Origin: CAWHOW01 sp050013795
Lineage (GTDB): Bacteria > Bacteroidota > Bacteroidia > Bacteroidales > CG2-30-32-10
Assembly (NCBI GenBank): GCA_050013795.1
Contig: JBEKEO010000082.1
Coordinates: forward strand, 1 to 16,546
Length of the DNA: 16,546 nt
Reading direction: 5' to 3'
Within the stretch, counting starts at the first letter, position 1; every line of letters starts with the position of its first letter. Both the position numbers and the translations under genes were made by a program. Under the pieces are notes generated by a model. The model made no database searches. It saw nothing but the letters and a program-made list of their open reading frames with translations, and had not been told where the DNA came from. Positions 1-6,897 of the stretch are shown here, one piece after another.

Positions 1-471
1 CTGCCAGGCAAGTTTTATCAGGTCGCGTGGATAAGAGAACTGAAAATTAGCCTTGATTCCATAGCTGAAATCGAAATACCCTTTGCCTGCTTTAAAGCCG
101 AAGCATAAAAGTTCTTCGCTCAGGTTGGTAGAAAGATAATTTACTTTTGCAAGCTTACTGATCATATTTCCTATAGTAACATTAAGGGAGTCCTCGACAG
201 TGTTATGGTGAAAAAGATCGTTGTATGCAAAGCCGCTGTGCCCGATGCCCATATACACCGATGATAATGCAGGAAAGCCAATATACCACTTAGGAATAGG
301 CTGAAAAGCGGGGTTTGTATAACTCGATTGCGGAATAATAGGCATCAGGTGTATGGTAAGGTCCTGCTGCGAATAAGTATTAACAGTAAAACTCAAAGCA
401 AAGAAAAATACCAGCCTTTTCGCGAGGTAAGCAATCTTCCCTTTAATATTTTTTGTCTTCATTCTTGTCAT
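1..471 (-). CDS. DUF5723-like outer membrane protein (N-terminal part, runs off left edge)
   Basis: Partial gene: about 157 codons are present and the reading frame is open to base 1. The protein opens with a basic stretch and a hydrophobic core (VFFFALSFTVNTYSQ), a signal peptide probably cleaved before or around the Gln pair. The mature start contains SSYTNPAFQPIPKWYIGFP, then GHSGFAYNDLF and, near the cut end, KGYFDFSYGIKANF and YPRDLIKLAW. This is the pattern I associate with Bacteroidota DUF5723 beta-barrel proteins, whose function is unknown. Two in-frame ATGs are possible (471 and 462); 471 is used because AGAG lies five bases before it. It begins 15 bases after the stop of the upstream lipoprotein gene, so the two are almost certainly co-transcribed. 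Family assignment is from memory of the motif pattern; outer membrane location is inferred. Confidence 0.75.
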   Translation of the reverse strand, partial: MTRMKTKNIKGKIAYLAKRLVFFFALSFTVNTYSQQDLTIHLMPIIPQSSYTNPAFQPIPKWYIGFPALSSVYMGIGHSGFAYNDLFHHNTVEDSLNVTIGNMISKLAKVNYLSTNLSEELLCFGFKAGKGYFDFSYGIKANFQFSYPRDLIKLAWQ

Positions 472-486
472 AATAACTCTATTTTA

Positions 487-2148
487 TCAGTGTTTAGGAT
501 GATTCGGGTAAACTATAGTTTGCGCCTGCACCTGCATGCCTAATTTCACATTCATATAATCGGTATTATAAATCATTACAGGAGTTGTGCCATTATTTGT
601 TGTTGTAAGCCTGGAATAAATAAGCAGGTATTTCACATTGCTGACGTGCTGAAGAAAAGCTTGGTTAACTGTAATTTCAACCGTCTTGGAAGAAGGCGAG
701 GTAACATAATACGTAGGAGGCCCTCCTACAGATGCTGCCACAATAGTTTGCTGGTTAGCCGTGGTCAATAACGAATCAAGTTTATGCTTTAATGTATCGG
801 CAAAATATATCTGTTGAATAGCGCCTAAAGGAAAACCGTTAATAGTGCTGATTACGAATTTTGCCCATTGTATCTGGCTTACATTTGTTGTTCCGAAACT
901 AAATTTAAGGGTATCCTCCATCGTCATGAACCCCATTCCAAACAAAGGAAGGTTCACCTGCAAATCAATGCTGAAACGGCTTGTATCAAGGACAAAATTC
1001 GGGATAGTGGAATTTCCGGTTGGATTGGATAACGCACCCGCTTTAAGCGCAACATAGGTGGGGGAAAGATTAATTAATGTTCTTACATTGGAATTTACAG
1101 TATCCAGGGAAAACGAATCAGAAATACTAGCAATATTAGGCCAAACCGGGTCTGAGATATTCCAAACATTCCATGATGGAAATGGCGGTGGCACATTTAC
1201 GGATAAAATAACGCTGGCAGGCGGAGTGATGGTATATGCCTTTATCGTATCAAGCAAAATGGCAAGAGGCACACCTATTGAATTAATTGACTTAATCTTT
1301 ATCTGGGGATTCAAAAAGGTCAAACTGCCATTTATCTTATTCTTAAAAATGCCGATTGCTACAGAATCCTCACTAACGTTTACGGGAAATTGCCCGAAAT
1401 ACCCAAAAATCCTGCTGTATAAAGGAGAAACAATAGATTCGCCCAAGGCCACGGAATAGTTATTCGCGGGGGCAGGGCCATACACAACCACTCTATAATT
1501 AATGGTGATCTGGTTGCCAGCTAGAAAGGCGAATTTATACCCATTCAGGTTGAATGTATCGCTGGGCGGATAAGGGCTGGTAATTGTTCTGTTGAAAGGC
1601 AGTCCATTTTTAGTAGCCTGGGGAATATTAATATAAATTTTCGAATTGCTAATACTGGGAACAATGCCATAATGAATATATCCTGATTTCATTATGATGC
1701 TGTCTAAACGTGTACCGGCAGTAGATGTGCTAAATGTATAATTAACGCCACCGGCATAGGATAAACTGTCGCCGGCAAGAATAGCCCCTAACGAAAAGCT
1801 CAGGTTGGTATTAATGGCCTGATTGGGTATTACTATTAATTGATCGGCGCGCTGCGAATAAACCGACTGGCTATAAACAAGGGTAAGAAGACCCGTATGA
1901 GGATCTACAATAATATAATTTTTTTTATTATAAAGGTTAAGAATTTTGCTTAGCGTAAGCCGTGAATTAATAATGGGAGCAGCAACATTCGGCTGCCATT
2001 CAAACCCTGATAATTTATTAAAATCGAAATCCTCTTTCTTTATACATGAATTAAGCATAAGTCCTGAGAATATCAGTAACAGCAAGCTTAAAGTAAATAA
2101 CTTTATCTTCCTGCGCTGATGAATAAAATGTGTAGATGTAGTTTTCAT
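487..2148 (-). CDS. Large outer-membrane/surface lipoprotein of unknown function
   Basis: A 553-residue protein with a lipoprotein signal: basic n-region (QRRKIK), hydrophobic core LFTLSLLLLIFSGLML, and lipobox LNSC with the lipidated Cys at residue 35. The Cys is followed by IKKEDFDF, acidic residues a few positions downstream as in the lipoprotein export signals that send Bacteroidota lipoproteins to the cell surface. The mature part is rich in Ser, Thr, Asn, Val and Ile with alternating hydrophobic residues, suggesting an all-beta fold; I recognise no enzymatic motif. It opens with WQPNVAAPIINSRLTLSKIL, a beginning I associate with unnamed lipoproteins encoded beside DUF5723 genes. The next gene downstream is such a DUF5723-like gene, 15 bases away, so a functional pair at the outer membrane is a reasonable inference. 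Start is ATG at 2148. No name can be given. Confidence 0.85.
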   Translation of the reverse strand: MKTTSTHFIHQRRKIKLFTLSLLLLIFSGLMLNSCIKKEDFDFNKLSGFEWQPNVAAPIINSRLTLSKILNLYNKKNYIIVDPHTGLLTLVYSQSVYSQRADQLIVIPNQAINTNLSFSLGAILAGDSLSYAGGVNYTFSTSTAGTRLDSIIMKSGYIHYGIVPSISNSKIYINIPQATKNGLPFNRTITSPYPPSDTFNLNGYKFAFLAGNQITINYRVVVYGPAPANNYSVALGESIVSPLYSRIFGYFGQFPVNVSEDSVAIGIFKNKINGSLTFLNPQIKIKSINSIGVPLAILLDTIKAYTITPPASVILSVNVPPPFPSWNVWNISDPVWPNIASISDSFSLDTVNSNVRTLINLSPTYVALKAGALSNPTGNSTIPNFVLDTSRFSIDLQVNLPLFGMGFMTMEDTLKFSFGTTNVSQIQWAKFVISTINGFPLGAIQQIYFADTLKHKLDSLLTTANQQTIVAASVGGPPTYYVTSPSSKTVEITVNQAFLQHVSNVKYLLIYSRLTTTNNGTTPVMIYNTDYMNVKLGMQVQAQTIVYPNHPKH

Positions 2149-2175
2149 AATAATGGTTTTTCTGAAATAAAGGTA

Positions 2176-2206
2176 TAAAGATATAACAAATCTTTACCAG
2201 AAGCAA
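2176..2206 (-). promoter_or_regulatory. Weak candidate promoter for the lipoprotein/DUF5723 pair
   Basis: On the minus strand TTG (2204-2206) is followed 20 bases later by TATCTTTA (2176-2183), one mismatch from the Bacteroidota -7 element TAnnTTTG. A perfect -7 match, TATTTTTG, also occurs at 2207-2214 but has no clear -33 partner. Either could drive the gene starting at 2148. The whole 2149-2244 gap is very AT-rich and holds nothing else I can identify. Confidence 0.3.
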
Positions 2207-2244
2207 CAAAAATATAAAATGTTTTCGTTTTTAAGCTTTATATA

Positions 2245-5127
2245 TTATAATAATTGAAATGAATAATTATAAAGATTACTTCCTGAACCTACCAGCAAGT
2301 TGAGCGAACCATCATTATTTAAACTTCCTATTACTATAAGTGTAGTTCCGGTAAGGGGAAAGCCTTCTTTAAGTTTGCAAGTAGATTTAAGCAGGTAAAC
2401 TTTTTGTGTTTTCAAACTAACTGCACATATAAAATCTTTAATACCCGCTTCATTATAAATAACGGGAATCCCATCCATATCCGATGGAAATGAATAACTG
2501 CCAATTTGTTTTAAATTTTCATCAAAAATAGAGAGTTTATTTTTATCCAAAAAGATATATTTATTCGATTTATCATTATACAGGAAGTAATGTTGAGGAC
2601 TGTATTTACCTGTATTCTTCTTTTCAATTTCGCCTAAAGAAGAAATAAAAATCAGTTCGCCATCCTTGTCAGCAGTAAGTATACAAGGCTTTAATTTCTT
2701 TCCTTCTTTTACCGAATAAAACGAGGAATTTGCAGCTGCCTCAAATATGGTTTTTAATTTTATTTTATCATTCCCTTTCTTGTCAACAATAAGGACATTG
2801 CCATCTTTATCAGATGTTGCAAAGTAATCTCCTCCGTTAAATTTCAGGTATGAAATCTTTTTATGTATCTCACTTTTCGTTGCAGCAACAGTCCATCCTT
2901 TATTTACAGAGCCGTTCTTCAAAAAATTATAAATCTTATTTCCGCAAGGAACCAGTAGCCTGTATTCTTTGTTATTTGAATAATCGGCAATGGTCATTGG
3001 TGCTGTAGACGTTTCGCTTAGTTTTAATGGAAAATTTTCCACATTCTTACCATCGCCATCAATCAAATAAATATAAGAAGGAGTGTTGAAAATAATCTGG
3101 TTCTTGCCATTCTTAAAATAATCAATTACTGTTGCTTCACCAAGTGGTTTTTCCTTTAATTGCTGCTTCCAGAGAATTTTACCTCCTGCATCAATCATAT
3201 AGATATTTGATGCATTATCAAAAACAACGATATCTTTTGTTTTATCATTAACATCATTTATTAGAAGGGGGTTGTAAAGAACCGTAGTATCAAGGTTTAC
3301 CGACCAGAGTGCATTCGATTCGTCAATGGTTGTGGTATTTGCTTTCAGGCAAAGATTGCTGTAAAACAATTTTCCTCCTGATTTGAACTGACAGGAGAAA
3401 GCATCGAAATTCTTTAGTAATGGAAGGTTTTTGCCAAGGCATGAAATTATTTCTTTGTTTGCATATTTATTAATCAGAGGAAATGCTCTTTTTATGTTAC
3501 AATAAAAATACACATTCGATTCGTTCGGAATGTTTTTTGAAAAAGATATATAATTGTTGCAGTTGTTCAGGGTTTTTCCATCGCAATAATCAGCCAGGAA
3601 GGATTTCAGTGAATTGATGGTATTACCAAATATCACGAAATCATTAACGATAGTATAATATTTGCCATCAACCCCGTCGAATAACTTTCCGAACAAAACA
3701 GGTAATGCACCGGGAACTTTGTATTCGTAAATTTTATTTCCTTTAACCTCAACTTCTGTTTCAACAGGAATTGTACGTTTTTTTAAATGCAGCTTTCCTG
3801 CCTTGCCGGCAGGCAGGACTTTTATTTTATCCTTTTTATTGGCATCTTTCTTTGAGTTGCCTGTACTTTTTGCAGGAATATTCTCAGTCTGAAGGGCTGG
3901 GGTTCCACCAAGCAATATCTTAGCATTTTCTATATTGTTAGCCCTAACCACGGCAAACATATTGGCTGAAATACCGGAATCAGAAGCTTCGGTAATAACC
4001 AGAGCCATTTCTTTCCCTATCCATGTATTAATATTCTTTTCGACATCTGTTTTATTCACAGCGTTCAGCTTTGCCAATAATGTATTACGGGAATTGAGTT
4101 TGTTGTTCTTTTTTAGAAAGGAGATATATGATTTACACCAGATATTGTAATCGCTCAAACTGTAAGCGGTAAACGAAATAGTGTTTGAAGGGAGCATCTT
4201 CAGTATAGTCATTTCATGAGGCGACTGGTTGATAAACGTGCCGAGGAAATCAGCGCTTGAATCTTTGGTATTTGTAAAACCATTCAGTAATATGGCATCT
4301 TTTTTTATGGAAACATCCAGTGCTGACCAGCAGGCAAAACCTGCAAGACCTGTAATGCTTTTGCAGTATTCTGTTGCTGCCAGAACAGAAATTAACTGAG
4401 GGAAATACCTGAAGTTGATGTAAACATCAGCCTCCACATTCTTGCCTGCTGTCTCGGAAATCTTTGCAAAACCCGCATCATTAAAAATGGAAACACCCGA
4501 CTGCTGTTGTTTAATGGCGGCTTCAATCAACGACTTTTGAAAACTGCATATAAGGATATTTTGAGAAACAGTATAGGAAAATGTCTCATTCGAGCCTGGC
4601 ATATCAACATCCACAACTGAGGTATTCATAAATGCATGCGATGTCATTACAGCTTTTTCCCCTACTGCTTTCAGTACAAGATTATCAATAGCACTTTTAT
4701 CGCATTTATCGGTAAGTGCGGTAAGATACAGACAGCCTGAGTTTATCGGGTTTAGAGAGTGAAATGAAATATAAATGGGGTGATCATTTATAATACTACT
4801 GGCATTTTCGTTGCCTTTGAATAGTGAGTCAAGAAAAAGTATATCCCTGTTGATTCCGCTGAATGGCTTAATGTTTTTCAGTTGGTTCCAGATAGATGAA
4901 TTAACAGTGAGATCGCTCCAAAGGTCTTTAGGCTGTTTGATTTCAAGAATCAGGGCAGCATCGGCAGGAACGGCTTTAAGCGGTGAATTTCTTCCCTTGC
5001 CCGAAAAGGAGAAATGTATCACCAGCCATACAAGGAACAGCAGCACCAATATACCCGCTGCTATATTCAAAACATTTATAATAACTGAACATTCTTCATT
5101 GGCTATAATGAAGATTATCAGGTTCAA
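2245..5127 (-). CDS. Membrane-anchored protein: DUF3352-like region plus C-terminal beta-propeller-like repeats
   Basis: A 960-residue protein with one N-terminal membrane helix (about residues 20-42, AAGILVLLFLVWLVI) and a large, presumably periplasmic, C-terminal part. Residues about 50-560 read like the DUF3352 family: VPADAALILEIKQPKDLW at the start, then alternating strands and amphipathic helices. From about 608 to the end there are repeated units of the type NIYMIDAGGKILW, YIYLIDGDGKNVENFPL, NVLIVDKKGND, ELIFISSLGEI, KLSIFDENLKQIG and NLYNYSFQL, which look like blades of a PQQ- or VCBS-type beta-propeller. Function is unknown. The longest frame starts at a TTG (5127), but a candidate -7 element ends just upstream, so the TTG at 5070 (starting directly before the helix) is a real alternative; there is no ATG. 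Residues 438-444 (LPAGKAG) are encoded by a GC-rich palindrome inside a Lys-rich linker and look like an insertion. It is transcribed alone, 96 bases before the next gene. Confidence 0.8.
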   Translation of the reverse strand: MNLIIFIIANEECSVIINVLNIAAGILVLLFLVWLVIHFSFSGKGRNSPLKAVPADAALILEIKQPKDLWSDLTVNSSIWNQLKNIKPFSGINRDILFLDSLFKGNENASSIINDHPIYISFHSLNPINSGCLYLTALTDKCDKSAIDNLVLKAVGEKAVMTSHAFMNTSVVDVDMPGSNETFSYTVSQNILICSFQKSLIEAAIKQQQSGVSIFNDAGFAKISETAGKNVEADVYINFRYFPQLISVLAATEYCKSITGLAGFACWSALDVSIKKDAILLNGFTNTKDSSADFLGTFINQSPHEMTILKMLPSNTISFTAYSLSDYNIWCKSYISFLKKNNKLNSRNTLLAKLNAVNKTDVEKNINTWIGKEMALVITEASDSGISANMFAVVRANNIENAKILLGGTPALQTENIPAKSTGNSKKDANKKDKIKVLPAGKAGKLHLKKRTIPVETEVEVKGNKIYEYKVPGALPVLFGKLFDGVDGKYYTIVNDFVIFGNTINSLKSFLADYCDGKTLNNCNNYISFSKNIPNESNVYFYCNIKRAFPLINKYANKEIISCLGKNLPLLKNFDAFSCQFKSGGKLFYSNLCLKANTTTIDESNALWSVNLDTTVLYNPLLINDVNDKTKDIVVFDNASNIYMIDAGGKILWKQQLKEKPLGEATVIDYFKNGKNQIIFNTPSYIYLIDGDGKNVENFPLKLSETSTAPMTIADYSNNKEYRLLVPCGNKIYNFLKNGSVNKGWTVAATKSEIHKKISYLKFNGGDYFATSDKDGNVLIVDKKGNDKIKLKTIFEAAANSSFYSVKEGKKLKPCILTADKDGELIFISSLGEIEKKNTGKYSPQHYFLYNDKSNKYIFLDKNKLSIFDENLKQIGSYSFPSDMDGIPVIYNEAGIKDFICAVSLKTQKVYLLKSTCKLKEGFPLTGTTLIVIGSLNNDGSLNLLVGSGSNLYNYSFQLL
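3797..3817. repeat. GC-rich palindromic element inserted in coding sequence (PAGKAG peptide)
   Basis: A 21-base imperfect palindrome centred on GCCGGC: the left arm is CCTGCCTTGCC and the right arm GGCAGGCAGG, complementary except for one bulged base. It stands out as a GC-rich block in AT-rich DNA. On the minus strand it is read in frame as LPAGKAG within a Lys-rich, probably disordered linker of the 960-residue protein. From general knowledge, related CCTGCC...GGCAGG palindromes are dispersed in some Bacteroidota genomes and give PAGRQ/PAGKAG-like insertions in many proteins. Only one copy is seen in this window, so repeat status is inferred. Confidence 0.55.
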
Positions 5128-5131
5128 CTTT

Positions 5132-5139
5132 CAAAAATA
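5132..5139 (-). promoter_or_regulatory. Candidate -7 element upstream of the 960-residue gene
   Basis: TATTTTTG on the minus strand matches the Bacteroidota -7 consensus TAnnTTTG exactly. No good TTG lies 17-23 bases upstream; the nearest is TCG around 5165-5167. If used, transcription would begin near 5126, which would exclude the TTG start at 5127 and favour 5070. Confidence 0.3.
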
Positions 5140-5177
5140 TATGATATAAGAAGATAAAATATTTCGACAGGAATATT

Positions 5178-5201
5178 TTAATAACAAGCGCATGTTATTA
5201 A
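5178..5201. promoter_or_regulatory. 24-base inverted repeat, possible operator or hairpin
   Basis: Perfect 9-base arms TTAATAACA (5178-5186) and TGTTATTAA (5193-5201) are separated by six bases, AGCGCA. The site lies in the 241-base divergent gap between the 960-residue gene and the OstA-like gene. The geometry TAACA-N6-TGTTA resembles sites bound by dimeric CRP/FNR-type regulators. Its centre is about 63 bases upstream of the start point predicted for the minus-strand gene and about 160 bases upstream of the OstA-like promoter. A transcript hairpin is possible, but it has no G/C-rich stem or T-run, so it does not look like a terminator. Confidence 0.45.
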
Positions 5202-5334
5202 CCTTTTGAAAGAATTTTCAATTTTAATTAATAATAGCATTCCCAAGATTAAGGCGGCATATATTACATCTGCCTCGCCTCATCATTTCTTCTTCATTTA
5301 ACATACATTAAGATATTACAAGAAACTATTTCTT

Positions 5335-5342
5335 TATTTTTG
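5335..5342 (+). promoter_or_regulatory. Candidate -7 element of the OstA-like gene
   Basis: TATTTTTG fits the Bacteroidota TAnnTTTG -7 consensus, about 27 bases before the TTG start codon at 5369, implying a leader of roughly 20 bases. The -33 region is poor; I see no TTG at the expected distance. Confidence 0.4.
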
Positions 5343-5368
5343 TCGTTAAGAAATTCAATACATACAAT

Positions 5369-6892
5369 TTGCTAAGGTCATTATCATCGGGTTTTTTATT
5401 AAATATTAAAGCATTCTTTTTAACGCTTCTGCTTTGTCCTGCTCTTTCATTTTCCCAGAAGACTACTAAAATTGACCTTGTAAACGCCAATACGCTTGAA
5501 TACAATAAACAGCTTGGCGAGAATGTGAAGCGTTTAATTGGCTCGGTGGTGCTTAAGCACGATTCCACTTATTTGTATTGCGACAGCGCCTACCTTAATT
5601 CTGAAAGCAACAATGTTGATGCATACGGGCATGTGCGCATCAATTCGGGAACTGTGATAATAAACGGGGAAGTTCTTAATTATGATGGCGATTCCAGGAA
5701 TGCCGTCATGCACCGTAACGTTTCCATGACCGACAATAAAATGACACTTACCACCGACCTGCTTACCTATAATACCCGAACCGATATAGGAAACTATACC
5801 ACCGGTGGAAAGATAGTAGATCCGGATAATGTGCTTACAAGCAATATAGGCTATTATTATGCAGGGAAAAAACAATTCTTCTTTAAAAAAAACGTAGTGT
5901 TGGTCAATCCGAAATACACCATGCGTTCTGATACTTTAATGTATAATACGGAAACAGAAGTTTCGTATTTCTATGGACCTACGACCATAGTAAGCAAGGA
6001 AAACTTTATTTATTGCGAGAACGGATGGTACAATTCACAGAATGATATTGCCCAATTCAACAAGAATGCATATTTCAAGAACAAGGAGCAGAAATTAAGC
6101 GGTGATAGTCTTTACTACGACCGCAAAATAGGATACGGGAAAGCACTGAACAATATTACGGCTTTAGACACAGTTCAAAAAATCACTATTCAAGGCGATT
6201 ATGGCGAATATTGGGAAAAACCCGGCATAACACTGGTAACAAAGAAAGCAGTGCTTATTCAGGCTATTGAAAAGGATTCTTTGTTCCTCCATGCCGATAC
6301 TTTGAAAGCTTTTACTGATTCTACCGGTGCCGGGAAAAGACTGTTTGCTTTTCATCATGCAAAATTCTTTAAAACAGATATGCAGGGGGTAGCTGATTCG
6401 ATTTATTATTCTTTTAAAGATTCTGTTATTTACATGTACAAACGTCCCATGCTGTGGACAGACAAGAACCAACTATCGGGCGATACCATTAACATTCATT
6501 TAAGTCATGGCGAAATAAAACAACTGAATATTTACAGCTCTTCTTTCATAATCTCAAGGGACGACTCCATCCGTTATAACCAGATAAAAGGGAAGAACCT
6601 TGTAGGGCATTTTATCGAAAATAAGTTGCACAGGATAGATGTTTTCGGGAATGGAGAAACCATATATTATGTACGGGATGACAAGACCAAACTGATAGGC
6701 GTGAATAAAGCAGAGGCAGATAATCTGCTTATTTTTGTAAAGGAGAATGCTATAAAGACCATCACATTTTTAACCAAGCCCGAGGCAGTATTATATCCTG
6801 AAAAGGACCTTTCTATAAATGATGTGCGGTTAAAGAATTTTAAATGGGAAGAGGAAAACCGTCCCTGCGACAGGTATGATATCTTTAACTGA
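5369..6892 (+). CDS. OstA-like (LptA-family) periplasmic LPS-transport protein
   Basis: A 507-residue exported protein. Residues 1-30 form a signal peptide (hydrophobic FFLTLLLCPALSFS, probable cleavage before QKTTK). From about residue 35 it follows the OstA/LptA pattern: NTLEYNKQLGENVKRLIGSVVLKHDSTYLYCDSAYLN, then repeated beta strands with D-AYGHVRIN, GEVLNYDGDSRNAVMHRNVSMTDNKMTLTTDLLTYN and similar units to about residue 300. Such proteins form the beta-jellyroll bridge that carries lipopolysaccharide across the periplasm to LptD. It is much longer than E. coli LptA (about 185 residues), as is usual for the Bacteroidota form; the tail after 300 continues in the same style. The only plausible start is TTG at 5369: no ATG occurs between it and the in-frame stop at 5309, and a -7 element sits just upstream. 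It converges with the histidine kinase gene, five bases apart. Its partner LptD is encoded at 12367. Confidence 0.85.
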   Translation: MLRSLSSGFLLNIKAFFLTLLLCPALSFSQKTTKIDLVNANTLEYNKQLGENVKRLIGSVVLKHDSTYLYCDSAYLNSESNNVDAYGHVRINSGTVIINGEVLNYDGDSRNAVMHRNVSMTDNKMTLTTDLLTYNTRTDIGNYTTGGKIVDPDNVLTSNIGYYYAGKKQFFFKKNVVLVNPKYTMRSDTLMYNTETEVSYFYGPTTIVSKENFIYCENGWYNSQNDIAQFNKNAYFKNKEQKLSGDSLYYDRKIGYGKALNNITALDTVQKITIQGDYGEYWEKPGITLVTKKAVLIQAIEKDSLFLHADTLKAFTDSTGAGKRLFAFHHAKFFKTDMQGVADSIYYSFKDSVIYMYKRPMLWTDKNQLSGDTINIHLSHGEIKQLNIYSSSFIISRDDSIRYNQIKGKNLVGHFIENKLHRIDVFGNGETIYYVRDDKTKLIGVNKAEADNLLIFVKENAIKTITFLTKPEAVLYPEKDLSINDVRLKNFKWEEENRPCDRYDIFN

Positions 6893-6897
6893 TGGCT

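Noticed and set aside
1058..1459. 133-codon open frame on the plus strand inside the lipoprotein gene
   Set aside because: It lies wholly antisense to a well-supported lipoprotein gene, has no signal, motif or promoter, and its composition is that of a reverse-frame shadow.
4328..4345. GCAGG...CCTGC inverted repeat, at first suspected to be a second copy of the PAG palindrome
   Set aside because: The arms are only five bases and lie in a conserved-looking stretch (LAGFACWSAL); it does not match the sequence of the element at 3797-3817.
4811..5149. 112-codon plus-strand open frame over the N-terminus of the 960-residue gene
   Set aside because: Antisense to the coding sequence for the membrane anchor and first domain; no recognisable domain, and it ends in the AT-rich gap.
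5534..5875. 113-codon minus-strand open frame inside the OstA-like gene
   Set aside because: Opposite strand of a clear OstA-like domain; rich in Ile, Val and His as expected for an antisense reading; no promoter.
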